Below are positions 8,883-17,004 of a DNA stretch of 64,000 bases, in pieces. The stretch is from JAFGOM01 sp964605795 (GTDB lineage: Archaea > Halobacteriota > Methanomicrobia > Methanomicrobiales > Methanospirillaceae): contig CAZSDZ010000007.1 in assembly GCA_964605795.1 (NCBI GenBank), forward strand, positions 1 through 64,000, written 5' to 3'. Position numbers and translations under genes: made by a program. Below the pieces are notes generated by a model. It was not told the DNA's origin, ran no database searches, and worked only from the letters and a program-made list of their open reading frames with translations. Every line of letters begins with the position of its first letter. Position 1 is the first letter of the stretch.

Positions 8883-10124
8883 ATGTATAAAAAAAGGACA
8901 TTATTGGCACTTCTTCTCTTTACACTCGTCTTTATGACTTTTGTCGCTACAGGAGACGCTGATCCAATCGTGATCATCGATCCGGATGCAGATTCGTATT
9001 ACACAAAGCTTGTTCTTCTCGGAACAACCGGCGGCATCTCGTGGTGGCCGGAGACAGATCGTGCGAGTGCCTCATCAGCTCTTGTTGTTGGGGATACGAT
9101 TTATCTCATAGATCTTGGCCAGGGTTCGGGCTCCCGTCTCTCGGAGATGTTTAATGAGGGCACGTTTGTCGACACTCCGACCGGCAGGGTGGAGGCCGAT
9201 TCCTCAACGTTTCTCTCAAAGGTAAAGGCACTCTTCTTCACTCATCTTCACCAGGATCATACTTCTGATTATCCGGAACTGCTGTTAAACGGGCCGGGGG
9301 CAGGGCTTGGAATATCGATCGATCCTCTCACGAACAATAGGAAGATATCTCCGCTCACCGTTATAGGTCCCGGCAGCCGTGGAATGCTCGAGAAAGATAT
9401 GACGAATTACATGGCAAAAGGTGGTACTATCATCTATACTGACAGCGCCGATCCGGAAAAAATCACCCCTACCCCGGGCTTACGGCAGATGACAAACGGA
9501 ATATGGCAGTCTTATGCGCAGACGATCAATGATATGACCCTTGATGCCGGGTACCCTGATTTCACAAAATTGGTAAAGATTGTCGAGCTAGGGGGTAGTG
9601 AGCTAGGGGATATCAGGATCCCGGTGACCGTCAATGACCCGAATACTGATACCTGTCCTACTATGGAGCCTTTTTTGGTGTACAAAGATGAAAAGGTCAC
9701 TGTTACTGCCATCCTTGTCGACCATCACCAGGTATACCCGTCGTTAGCCTTCCGTTTTGATACCGCCGATGGTTCGGTGGTATTCTCAGGAGATACCGGT
9801 CCTGATACCCAGGGAAACCTTCAAAAACTGGCAGAAGGGGCAGATATCCTCGTTCACGAGGTGATCGATCCAGCATGGATCGATCTCAAATTTGGTGATC
9901 CGGCTCCGGGCAGCCAGATGGATGCGTTAAAGACACACATGCTCGAGTCTCACACGTCAATCGATGCGGTTGCAGAAGTTGCGAACAGCTGCAACGTGGA
10001 TATGCTCGTGTTAAACCACATCGTTCCGGGAAATACTCCCTATTCGCACTTAGAAAATGCAGGACAAAACCTCAATGCAAACCTGGTTATCGGAGAGGAT
10101 CTGATGCAGATCGGTCTCCGGTAA
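8883..10124 (+). CDS. Secreted metallo-beta-lactamase-fold hydrolase
   Basis: A 413-residue exported protein of the metallo-beta-lactamase superfamily, closest in layout to ribonuclease Z/arylsulfatase-type members. ATG 8883 gives a signal peptide (MYKKRTLLALLLFTLVFM) with mature start near ATGDADP; the upstream TTG at 8802 would add 27 residues ahead of it. Seen: metal motif THLHQDH at residues 120-126, later VDHHQVYPSLAFRF, FSGDTGPD (metal Asp), VHEVID and NHIVPG (final His). These supply a full two-metal site. Because it is exported, tRNA processing is unlikely; the substrate is unknown. It stands alone on the plus strand. Confidence 0.85.
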   Translation: MYKKRTLLALLLFTLVFMTFVATGDADPIVIIDPDADSYYTKLVLLGTTGGISWWPETDRASASSALVVGDTIYLIDLGQGSGSRLSEMFNEGTFVDTPTGRVEADSSTFLSKVKALFFTHLHQDHTSDYPELLLNGPGAGLGISIDPLTNNRKISPLTVIGPGSRGMLEKDMTNYMAKGGTIIYTDSADPEKITPTPGLRQMTNGIWQSYAQTINDMTLDAGYPDFTKLVKIVELGGSELGDIRIPVTVNDPNTDTCPTMEPFLVYKDEKVTVTAILVDHHQVYPSLAFRFDTADGSVVFSGDTGPDTQGNLQKLAEGADILVHEVIDPAWIDLKFGDPAPGSQMDALKTHMLESHTSIDAVAEVANSCNVDMLVLNHIVPGNTPYSHLENAGQNLNANLVIGEDLMQIGLR

Positions 10125-10488
10125 CCGAGGTCAAAAGGGATAGGAGTCGGAATGGGAATTAGGGCTGGTGTTTGATGCCGGATTCAGATGGGGGTAGTTG
10201 TTCCTGAATAGAGGGGTCGCTCGTGGCATTGCTGCCTGGTAATACTCTGGCCATTAAAGGATTTGTTTCTCTGTTCCACTTTTTTGTCTTTTTTTCATCT
10301 AAGAGTGGCTGCCCAATCCAGATGCGTGCTGTGCCGATAAGAGTAACCCGGTCTTTAATCCGGCCCCTCTTTTTCTGATCCATTCCCCGACTGATTCAGT
10401 GTCTGATAAAAACCCAAGTAAATGTTTCCGATTCAGAGGAGGGAACTGTTTCTGACAGCAATGAAAAATAATTATTTACGCCCCCTCT
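10125..10488. other. Intergenic region between convergent genes
   Basis: About 360 bp between the hydrolase gene and the end of the first large NHL/PKD gene. A 74-codon minus-strand frame (10159-10383) is present, but its product is polar and low in complexity and has no ribosome binding site, so I do not call it. Confidence 0.4.
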
Positions 10489-12867
10489 TCAGGTAATGAT
10501 AATATATTCTGGTTTTTCCACCGTATTATCAAACCCGGGTCCGGCAACCTCCATCCTGACCGTGTAGATCCCGGGAGCGGTATACTGGTGAACCGGGTTT
10601 TGCACATCCGAGATTCCGCCGTCCCCGAAGTACCAGTTCCAGGAATCTGCCTCTATTCCCGATGAGGTCCACCCGGTAAAGGCTACCGTGAGCGGGGCCG
10701 GTCCTGATGTGACACTGGTAGAGAAGTCACTATCCATCTCATCGATCATAAACGTCCAGAGAACACCCAAATCATACACATCCGGATTCGCGACATCCCC
10801 GTCAATGGATGATGTCTCGCCGGTGATGATGTATGTTCCATCCCTTCTTGAAAAACCACTGTTCCCGGTATCATACGCTGAACCGCCAAAACAGCCGGTC
10901 CATACCAGGTTTCCCTGGGTGTCGGTCTGGATAACCCAGGCATCACCATTACCGTGATACCCGGTAACATCGTAGTCACCCGAATCGGTGAATCCAAAAA
11001 AGGTATACCTTTCCCCTGAAACAGATAGATCATACCCTTCATCATCTTTGGATCCGCCGTAACATCCCTGCCATTCGATGGTTCCATCCCGGTCAATGCC
11101 GATACCGACAAGATCATAAGATCCATGGTTGCCTATGATATCACCATCATTGGATTTTGTGAATCCGGTCAGGACATAACCGCCACTGCTTATCCGCTGG
11201 ATGGCATTTCCCCCATCTGTTCCGGACCCGCCGTAGCATCTCTGCCAGATTATCTCACCTTCATTATCGGTCTCTACCACCCAGATATCTTCCTCACCGT
11301 GGTTTCCTGATACGTCGCCATCATCTGATCCGGTTACTCCGATCAGGATGTATCCTCCATCATCAGTTCCAATAATATGATTCCCTTCATCATAACCGCT
11401 CCCACCGTAACATTCCTCCCGGATGATCTCACCGTCAAGGTCAATCTCTACAACCCAGATATCGTCTTCTCCATGGTTACCGGTTACATCCCCGTCATGA
11501 GAAGAAGACATTCCGATAAGAAGGAAATTGCCGTCATCGGTCTCAAGTACATTTTTACCCACGTCACGGTAACTCCCGCCATAGCATCGCTCCCACAGCA
11601 TGGTCCCTTCGGAATCAAGCATAACTGCCCAGTAGTCATAATTCCCACGGTACCCGCTCATCGCACTTTTCGTTGCCCCGAGGACCAGGAAATTACCATC
11701 AGTTGTCTCGATAACATCAATTCCTTCATCGATTTCAGATCCTCCGTACGAATTCAGCCATTCTATCGCACCGTTTCCGTTTCGTTTAACAACCAGCATA
11801 TCAGGGTAGTAAGAGTTGTAAATTCGCCCGGTTTCGACAATGCCGCCGTCACTGGTCATGAAGTTCCCATACCCCGAACTCATGGTATCCTCCTGTATGA
11901 GAGGAGAGGACCATACGAGATGCGGGATGGGCAGGGCTGGTGTTTTTGTTCCAATTAGGTATCGTGTCACACAATACCCGCTCCAGTCGGTACAAACCAG
12001 GCGGTTTTGTGCATCTAATGTGATATCCAGAAAAGCCGCATCGCTGCCGGCCGGAAGGGGAGTAACAGACCCGTCCTGTTCACAACGAAACACAAATGCA
12101 CCTTCACCCGGCACAACCCACTCAATTTTGGTAGCATACAGGATTCCGTCGGGATTTACTGCTACCCGGGGTATATCATTTGTCCGGGATGGGAGCTGCC
12201 AGGATTGCATAACTGTTTTATCAGGGTTAAAATGGTAAATCCTGTTACCTGCAAGTCCTACTGCGACACTATCGTCAGGAGCGATTGCTACCGAGACCGG
12301 TTGTTCGAAATCTGCAGGCATACCGGTCGTTATATTCCAGGTTCCGGCATACTGCCCGGCTCCTGAAAAAATCTCGACACGATTATTTCCCCAGTCCGCG
12401 ACAAAGACATAACCGGTGCTGTTCACGGCGATACCAAAGGGTGCGTAAAATTCTCCCGGTCCTTCCCCATCACTTCCAAAAGACCTGATAAAGGTTCCGT
12501 CTCTGGAAAACTGCTGTACCTGACATTTTTCCATGTCTATTGTATAGATTGTATTGTCCGGGCTGACGGCTACTCCACAAAGCTGGAGAAACGATCCATC
12601 CTCTTCTCCGTAGTCACCCCATTTCCTGATAAATGTTCCGTTCGGATAAAAAACTTGAATATCCGATCGCATCATATCTGCAACATAGATGGTCTGATCC
12701 AAAGAGATGGCAATCGAAACCGGGTACTGAAACTGTCCGTCTCCTGTTCCGTAACTGGCAAAGGAGAGATCTTCGATAAGCGATTGTGAATCGGCAGTAC
12801 AACCGTTACCAAGGATAATGAGGGCTGTAATAGAGAAAAGAATCAGAAAATAGCATTTATATGACAT
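10489..12867 (-). CDS. Secreted NHL-propeller / 58-residue repeat / PKD surface protein
   Basis: A 792-residue exported protein. A signal peptide (residues 5-25) is followed by NHL-type beta-propeller repeats to about residue 300, with recurring units such as YVFVADWGNNRVEIFSGAG. From about 330 to 690 come repeats of about 58 residues, each with an acidic DDGDVSGNHG-type loop, a hydrophobic IWVVE strand and an IIWQRCYGGS end. A PKD domain closes the protein (WYFGDGG, HQYTAPGIYTVRMEV). The acidic loops could bind calcium; PKD domains are common in archaeal surface layers. No C-terminal anchor is visible. No Shine-Dalgarno precedes the ATG, and a TATA-like box 26-36 nt upstream suggests a leaderless message. 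A paralogue lies immediately upstream. Confidence 0.85.
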   Translation of the reverse strand: MSYKCYFLILFSITALIILGNGCTADSQSLIEDLSFASYGTGDGQFQYPVSIAISLDQTIYVADMMRSDIQVFYPNGTFIRKWGDYGEEDGSFLQLCGVAVSPDNTIYTIDMEKCQVQQFSRDGTFIRSFGSDGEGPGEFYAPFGIAVNSTGYVFVADWGNNRVEIFSGAGQYAGTWNITTGMPADFEQPVSVAIAPDDSVAVGLAGNRIYHFNPDKTVMQSWQLPSRTNDIPRVAVNPDGILYATKIEWVVPGEGAFVFRCEQDGSVTPLPAGSDAAFLDITLDAQNRLVCTDWSGYCVTRYLIGTKTPALPIPHLVWSSPLIQEDTMSSGYGNFMTSDGGIVETGRIYNSYYPDMLVVKRNGNGAIEWLNSYGGSEIDEGIDVIETTDGNFLVLGATKSAMSGYRGNYDYWAVMLDSEGTMLWERCYGGSYRDVGKNVLETDDGNFLLIGMSSSHDGDVTGNHGEDDIWVVEIDLDGEIIREECYGGSGYDEGNHIIGTDDGGYILIGVTGSDDGDVSGNHGEEDIWVVETDNEGEIIWQRCYGGSGTDGGNAIQRISSGGYVLTGFTKSNDGDIIGNHGSYDLVGIGIDRDGTIEWQGCYGGSKDDEGYDLSVSGERYTFFGFTDSGDYDVTGYHGNGDAWVIQTDTQGNLVWTGCFGGSAYDTGNSGFSRRDGTYIITGETSSIDGDVANPDVYDLGVLWTFMIDEMDSDFSTSVTSGPAPLTVAFTGWTSSGIEADSWNWYFGDGGISDVQNPVHQYTAPGIYTVRMEVAGPGFDNTVEKPEYIIIT

Positions 12868-12892
12868 TATAATTGTATTGTACAGTTCAACC

Positions 12893-12903
12893 CCTTAAAA
12901 ATT
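12893..12903 (-). promoter_or_regulatory. TATA-like element for the first NHL/PKD gene
   Basis: On the minus strand TTTTTAAGG lies 26-36 nt before the ATG at 12867, and no ribosome binding site follows. That spacing fits a leaderless archaeal transcript. The paralogue shows the same arrangement. Confidence 0.3.
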
Positions 12904-13143
12904 GTGTTTATCTGCAGATATCGGGAAATCATCTAATGATTTCGAATTTTTGTATCTAAAGAAATGCCTTGTTCCAGGTTTGGGAAAAGAGGCCTATCCC
13001 TGAAATTCAAAGATGGTCTTTTCCAGGTTAAAAATGGTAATCACGGATTGAATAAAGGAAAAAACCTCTACCCTAATTTACCAGAAAAAAGAGTAGATTG
13101 TCTTGCCTGACAGTCCTTGACAAAAAATACTCATATTCCTCTT

Positions 13144-15528
13144 TCAGGTAACGACGATGTATCCCGGTTTCTCAACGGTATTATCAAAGCCGGATCCGGC
13201 AACTTCCATCCTGACCGTGTAGGTCCCGGGAGCGGTGTACTGGTGGACCGGTCTCTCCTCATGTGAGATCCCGCCATCCCCAAAGTACCAGTTCCAGGAG
13301 TCGGTTTTTATGCCTGATGAAGTCATCCCGGTAAACGAAACCGTCAGCGGAGCAGGTCCTGATAAAACACTGGCGGAAAAGTCTGCCTCCTTCTCATCGA
13401 TCATAAAAGTCCAGAGATCATAGGTAACGTCAGAATTGGAAACATCACCATCGCGGGAATAGGTACTACCGGTAACAACGTAGGTGCCGTCTCCCCTGCT
13501 GATACTGCCAACCCCGGAATCAGAGGATGACCCGCCACAGGATCGGGTCCATTTGATATTTCCCTTTGCATCCGTCTGTATCACCCAGACATCCCGGTAT
13601 CCATGATATCCGGTAACATCACCATCAATTGAACCAGTATGCCCGACAAAGATGTAATTACCGTTGTAGGTCATCACATCAAGACCATAATCACTGTTCG
13701 TCCCACCATAGCACTTCTGCCAGAGGATATTTCCCTCCGAATCGATCTCAATACCAACGAGATCAGGGGCTCCATGATTTCCTGTGATATCTCCGTCATC
13801 AGAGTAGGTATGTCCGGTCAGGAGATAGCCCCCGGTATCGGTCGGTATGATAGCATAACCAACATCGTTAAATGATCCCCCGTAGCACTTCTGCCAGAGG
13901 ATTTCACCCTGTGAGTTAATTTTGACAACCCAGATGTCATACTCTCCATGGTTGCCTGATACATCGCCATCATCAGATTCTGTATACCCGGTCAGGATAA
14001 TGCCATCATTAAGGGTCGGTGTGATACAGTATCCCATGTCATAGTTTGTCCCGCCATAGCACTTCTGCCAGAGGATATCTCCCTCGGGATTAATCTTTAC
14101 AACCCAGACATCAGATTCTCCATGGTTGCCTGATACATCTCCGTCATCAGATTCCGTGAACCCGGTGAGGATAAAATTCTCATCATCAGTCTCAAGGATT
14201 CCATACCCGTTATCCTGGGAAGTACCTCCATAACACTTCTCCCAGAGCACATATCCTTCGGAATCAATCATGACAACCCAGATATCTTCGTTTCCATGGT
14301 AATTTGTCAACTCTTCACTCCAGGTATATCCGATGATCGCATAATTACCATCCCGGGTCTCGATTACTGCACGCCCGCCATCTGAACGATCTCCCCCGTA
14401 ATTATTGATCCATTCTACAATGCCGTTTGTATCCCGCTTTATAACCAGCATATCCGAATCAAGATCTACGTTTATATTGCCGGTCTCTATACTTCCCCCG
14501 TCAGCGGTCAGGAAAATATCGTTTCCATTATCCTCGGTACCAAATTGTGTGAGTGGATACGACCATCCCAGCTCCGGGATAGGCAGACCCGGAGTTTTCG
14601 TCCCCTTTACAAACCGGGTTACATATTTTTGGTCTGAATTCCGGCTATGAGTACAGAATATTCCGCCCTCTTCATCCACCCCGATTCCGTATATGACACT
14701 ATTTTCTCCTATCTGCATGGTTTGAAGCGAACCATCAGGCATGCAGATATAAACCATGGCAGAATCACCATAAGGACTCCCACCCCTCCGGACGGCATAG
14801 AGGTATCCATCCGGACCTAGAGAAATACCACTAATCGTTCGATACTGGTATGGCAGTTGCCATGACTGGATGAGTGCTTTTTCCGGTGAAAAACAATAGA
14901 TCTTGTTTGTTTCATACAATCCGACATAGACGGTATCATCTTTTCCGATTACTACCTGGCTTGGTAAAAGAAAATCAGCAGGCATCCCGGTCGGACTACT
15001 CCATGATTCATGGTACTCCCCTTCCGGGGAGAATACCTCAACCCGGTTGTTATTTTGGTCAGCAACAAAGACAAATCCTGTACTGTTTACCGCAATGCCC
15101 TGAGGATAGTTCAATTCTCCCTTACCTGAACCTGATGTTCCAAAAGAACGGATATAGGTTCCTGAATTTGTAAACTGCTGTACCTGGTTTTTCCCGTAAT
15201 CAGTGGTGTAGATACTTCCATCAGGACTGACGGTAATGCCATAGACCTTGTCAAACGTGCCATCAGGTGAATCCTCGTCATTCCACTTTGTAAGAAACGT
15301 CCCATCCGGGGCAAAGGCCTGGACCCGGCAATTGGTTGTATCGGTTATATATACCGTTTCATCCTGACTGATAACAACACAACGGGGAGAGAGAAACTGG
15401 CCGTCACCTTCTCCCTCGGTTCCAAAAGAGAAATCGCTTACCAGGGTGGTTGTATCGGCGATGACCGGTGAAATGAAGAAAAGGATAACAGAGAAAAAAA
15501 TAATCAGGTATTTCAAAAATTGTGTCAT
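13144..15528 (-). CDS. Secreted NHL-propeller / 58-residue repeat / PKD surface protein, paralogue
   Basis: A 794-residue paralogue of the neighbouring downstream gene, with the same order: signal peptide, NHL propeller (YVFVADQNNNRVEVFSPEG-type units), repeats of 58 residues ending WQKCYGG, and a C-terminal PKD domain. An in-frame ATG at 15573 would add 15 residues, but ATG 15528 gives a near-identical length to the paralogue and the same ATTATAATG context at the start. The repeats are also similar in DNA: copies starting GTTGCCTGAT at 13951 and 14125 are exactly 174 nt apart. The pair arose by tandem duplication. Likely a cell-surface or secreted binding protein; the ligand is unknown. Confidence 0.85.
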   Translation of the reverse strand: MTQFLKYLIIFFSVILFFISPVIADTTTLVSDFSFGTEGEGDGQFLSPRCVVISQDETVYITDTTNCRVQAFAPDGTFLTKWNDEDSPDGTFDKVYGITVSPDGSIYTTDYGKNQVQQFTNSGTYIRSFGTSGSGKGELNYPQGIAVNSTGFVFVADQNNNRVEVFSPEGEYHESWSSPTGMPADFLLPSQVVIGKDDTVYVGLYETNKIYCFSPEKALIQSWQLPYQYRTISGISLGPDGYLYAVRRGGSPYGDSAMVYICMPDGSLQTMQIGENSVIYGIGVDEEGGIFCTHSRNSDQKYVTRFVKGTKTPGLPIPELGWSYPLTQFGTEDNGNDIFLTADGGSIETGNINVDLDSDMLVIKRDTNGIVEWINNYGGDRSDGGRAVIETRDGNYAIIGYTWSEELTNYHGNEDIWVVMIDSEGYVLWEKCYGGTSQDNGYGILETDDENFILTGFTESDDGDVSGNHGESDVWVVKINPEGDILWQKCYGGTNYDMGYCITPTLNDGIILTGYTESDDGDVSGNHGEYDIWVVKINSQGEILWQKCYGGSFNDVGYAIIPTDTGGYLLTGHTYSDDGDITGNHGAPDLVGIEIDSEGNILWQKCYGGTNSDYGLDVMTYNGNYIFVGHTGSIDGDVTGYHGYRDVWVIQTDAKGNIKWTRSCGGSSSDSGVGSISRGDGTYVVTGSTYSRDGDVSNSDVTYDLWTFMIDEKEADFSASVLSGPAPLTVSFTGMTSSGIKTDSWNWYFGDGGISHEERPVHQYTAPGTYTVRMEVAGSGFDNTVEKPGYIVVT
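13840..14390 (-). repeat. 174-nt in-frame tandem repeats in the NHL/PKD paralogue
   Basis: About three closely similar copies of a 174-nt unit coding for 58 residues. The GTTGCCTGAT marker recurs at 13951 and 14125, and the CACTTCTGCCAGAGGAT-type junction recurs at about 13710, 13883 and 14057 with the same spacing. The copies stay in frame, so recent internal duplication or gene conversion is likely. Edges are approximate, because more diverged copies continue on both sides. Confidence 0.6.
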
Positions 15529-15550
15529 TATAATGCTATTATCGTTTGAT

Positions 15551-15560
15551 ACATTAAATA
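15551..15560 (-). promoter_or_regulatory. TATA-like element for the NHL/PKD paralogue
   Basis: TATTTAATGT on the minus strand lies 23-32 nt before the ATG at 15528. With no ribosome binding site after it, this fits a leaderless transcript. Confidence 0.35.
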
Positions 15561-15703
15561 TTGCGTTTTTCACTGAATTTTATCTATCTGAATGAGTATC
15601 TCTTTCTGATTGCTTTTGGTGCTGAAAACCTCTTCTTCATGAATTGTATTGAAGGTTTTCTCACTCATTCCCCGGATAGACGATAAAGAGACGCAACCCG
15701 TGT

Positions 15704-15725
15704 CGGGGCTTTTTAAAAAAGCCCG
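15704..15725. terminator. GC-capped AT palindrome downstream of the serine hydrolase gene
   Basis: CGGGGCTTTTT facing AAAAAAGCCCG forms a near-perfect palindrome about 90-110 nt after the stop at 15816 on the minus strand. It could stop transcription of that gene or act as a cruciform-forming site ahead of the next minus-strand gene. The function is inferred from position and shape only. Confidence 0.3.
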
Positions 15726-15815
15726 GATACATCCATATTCAGATCCCTGATAAATACAGAACCTGGTAAATACTTATGATAATCTTCAAGATTGAATAGG
15801 AAAACCTGGGATATC

Positions 15816-16934
15816 TCATGGATTGTCCTTCATGTCAATATCCTTGATTAACCGGATCGTCTCATCAAATATCTCCTGGATGCACTCTGAATCAAAGTCA
15901 TTTGTCAAAATGACAAGGCTGATCCGGTTGTCAGGCTGATAATACATATGTGACTGAAACCCACTTGATGCTCCATCATGACCGATCATGTTCCCAACCC
16001 GGGTTTTAATCTCAGATATCCCGAGACCATACTGCTCTCCCTCGTCATCAGGATTAAAGGAGAGCATCTGAGATAGCATTTCAGGGGAAAAATAGGCATT
16101 ATTCATTAATGCCGGCAGAAATTTTGCAATGTCCTCTGCTGATCCGACAATGCCGCCATCTCCGAGTCCAACTCCGTCATTTTCCCCAGTGATGTCCCGA
16201 TACCCGTCCCCTTCCCGGCTGTATCCTCTTACGATTCCCTTGCCAATGGCAGCGGGATCCTCAAGATAGCATGTTTCCATGCCGGTTGGATCAAATATCC
16301 TGTCCTGTAATTCTTTGGCAAGGTTATTGCCTGTTACCTGCTCAACCAGGATCCCAAGCAGCACATAGTTCGTATTTGAGTACACAAAGTCAGTATCGGG
16401 AGCACAGTCAGGTGGTTCATCATACGCAAAGGTAACAACTTCTGCAGCAGTCCAGGGATGATCAGGATTAGTGCTAACCCGATCATAGAACTCATCGGTC
16501 ATGTAATCAGGAATGCCGCTTCTCATTTGCATTGCCTGCCTGACCGTTGCAGATGCGGCATTGGGGATACGTGATCCCAAATCGGGAGGAAGATATGTTG
16601 CCAGTGGGACATCGATATCCACGAGACCCTGCTCAGCCAGTTGGAGAACAAGCGTTGCAACAAACGGTTTGGTTGCACTTGCGATACGGAACCGGTCCCG
16701 GATAGTGATCGGTATCTGCCCGGACATATTTGCATGACCTGAAACAGCACATACGGTATCTTGGTCTGTAGTGACACAGACTACCATGCCAGGTTCGTCA
16801 CCAGAGATACAGGTCTCGATACTATCCGTAAGAACTGCATCATTGATATCATCGTCAGAGCCAAAAACCGGTATACCGGCTATGGTAATCAGAATGCCGA
16901 TTAGTATAATCCTAATCCATAGAGAATGGTTCAT
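15816..16934 (-). CDS. Secreted serine beta-lactamase-fold hydrolase
   Basis: A 372-residue exported protein of the class C beta-lactamase / penicillin-binding-protein-like family. A signal peptide covers residues 8-25. Catalytic motifs are complete: SATK at residues 86-89 (nucleophile Ser and Lys), YSN at 185-187, and a GHDGASSGF motif near residue 315 in the place of the KTG/HxG box. Archaea have no murein, so the family role here is more likely peptidase, esterase or D-amino-acid amide hydrolysis outside the cell. It is divergent from the first efflux pump across a 70-bp spacer that holds the shared palindrome, so the two may be co-regulated. Confidence 0.85.
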   Translation of the reverse strand: MNHSLWIRIILIGILITIAGIPVFGSDDDINDAVLTDSIETCISGDEPGMVVCVTTDQDTVCAVSGHANMSGQIPITIRDRFRIASATKPFVATLVLQLAEQGLVDIDVPLATYLPPDLGSRIPNAASATVRQAMQMRSGIPDYMTDEFYDRVSTNPDHPWTAAEVVTFAYDEPPDCAPDTDFVYSNTNYVLLGILVEQVTGNNLAKELQDRIFDPTGMETCYLEDPAAIGKGIVRGYSREGDGYRDITGENDGVGLGDGGIVGSAEDIAKFLPALMNNAYFSPEMLSQMLSFNPDDEGEQYGLGISEIKTRVGNMIGHDGASSGFQSHMYYQPDNRISLVILTNDFDSECIQEIFDETIRLIKDIDMKDNP

Positions 16935-16973
16935 ACCATGAATTGGTATGATGATTGTTTAATCCTATATATT

Positions 16974-16983
16974 GAACCGGTTC
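16974..16983. promoter_or_regulatory. Palindrome GAACCGGTTC between divergent genes
   Basis: A perfect 10-bp palindrome centred 31 nt before the first efflux pump gene and 40 nt before the divergent serine hydrolase gene. The longer form GAACCGGTTCTGAA matches sequence upstream of the second pump in 13 of 14 positions, in the reverse direction. TACTAAT lies a few bases downstream in both cases. A repressor operator is the likeliest reading. Confidence 0.45.
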
Positions 16984-17004
16984 TGAATGCTATACTAATC
17001 ATAC

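Noticed and set aside
10159..10383. Minus-strand frame of 74 codons
   Set aside because: Polar, low-complexity product without a ribosome binding site, located in the spacer between convergent genes.
11377..11958. Plus-strand frame of 193 codons
   Set aside because: Antisense to the repeat region of the first NHL/PKD protein; its length follows from the repetitive coding strand.
13951..14390. Regular repeats that might suggest a CRISPR array
   Set aside because: The period is 174 nt and the repeats are in frame inside a coding sequence, with no short unique spacers.
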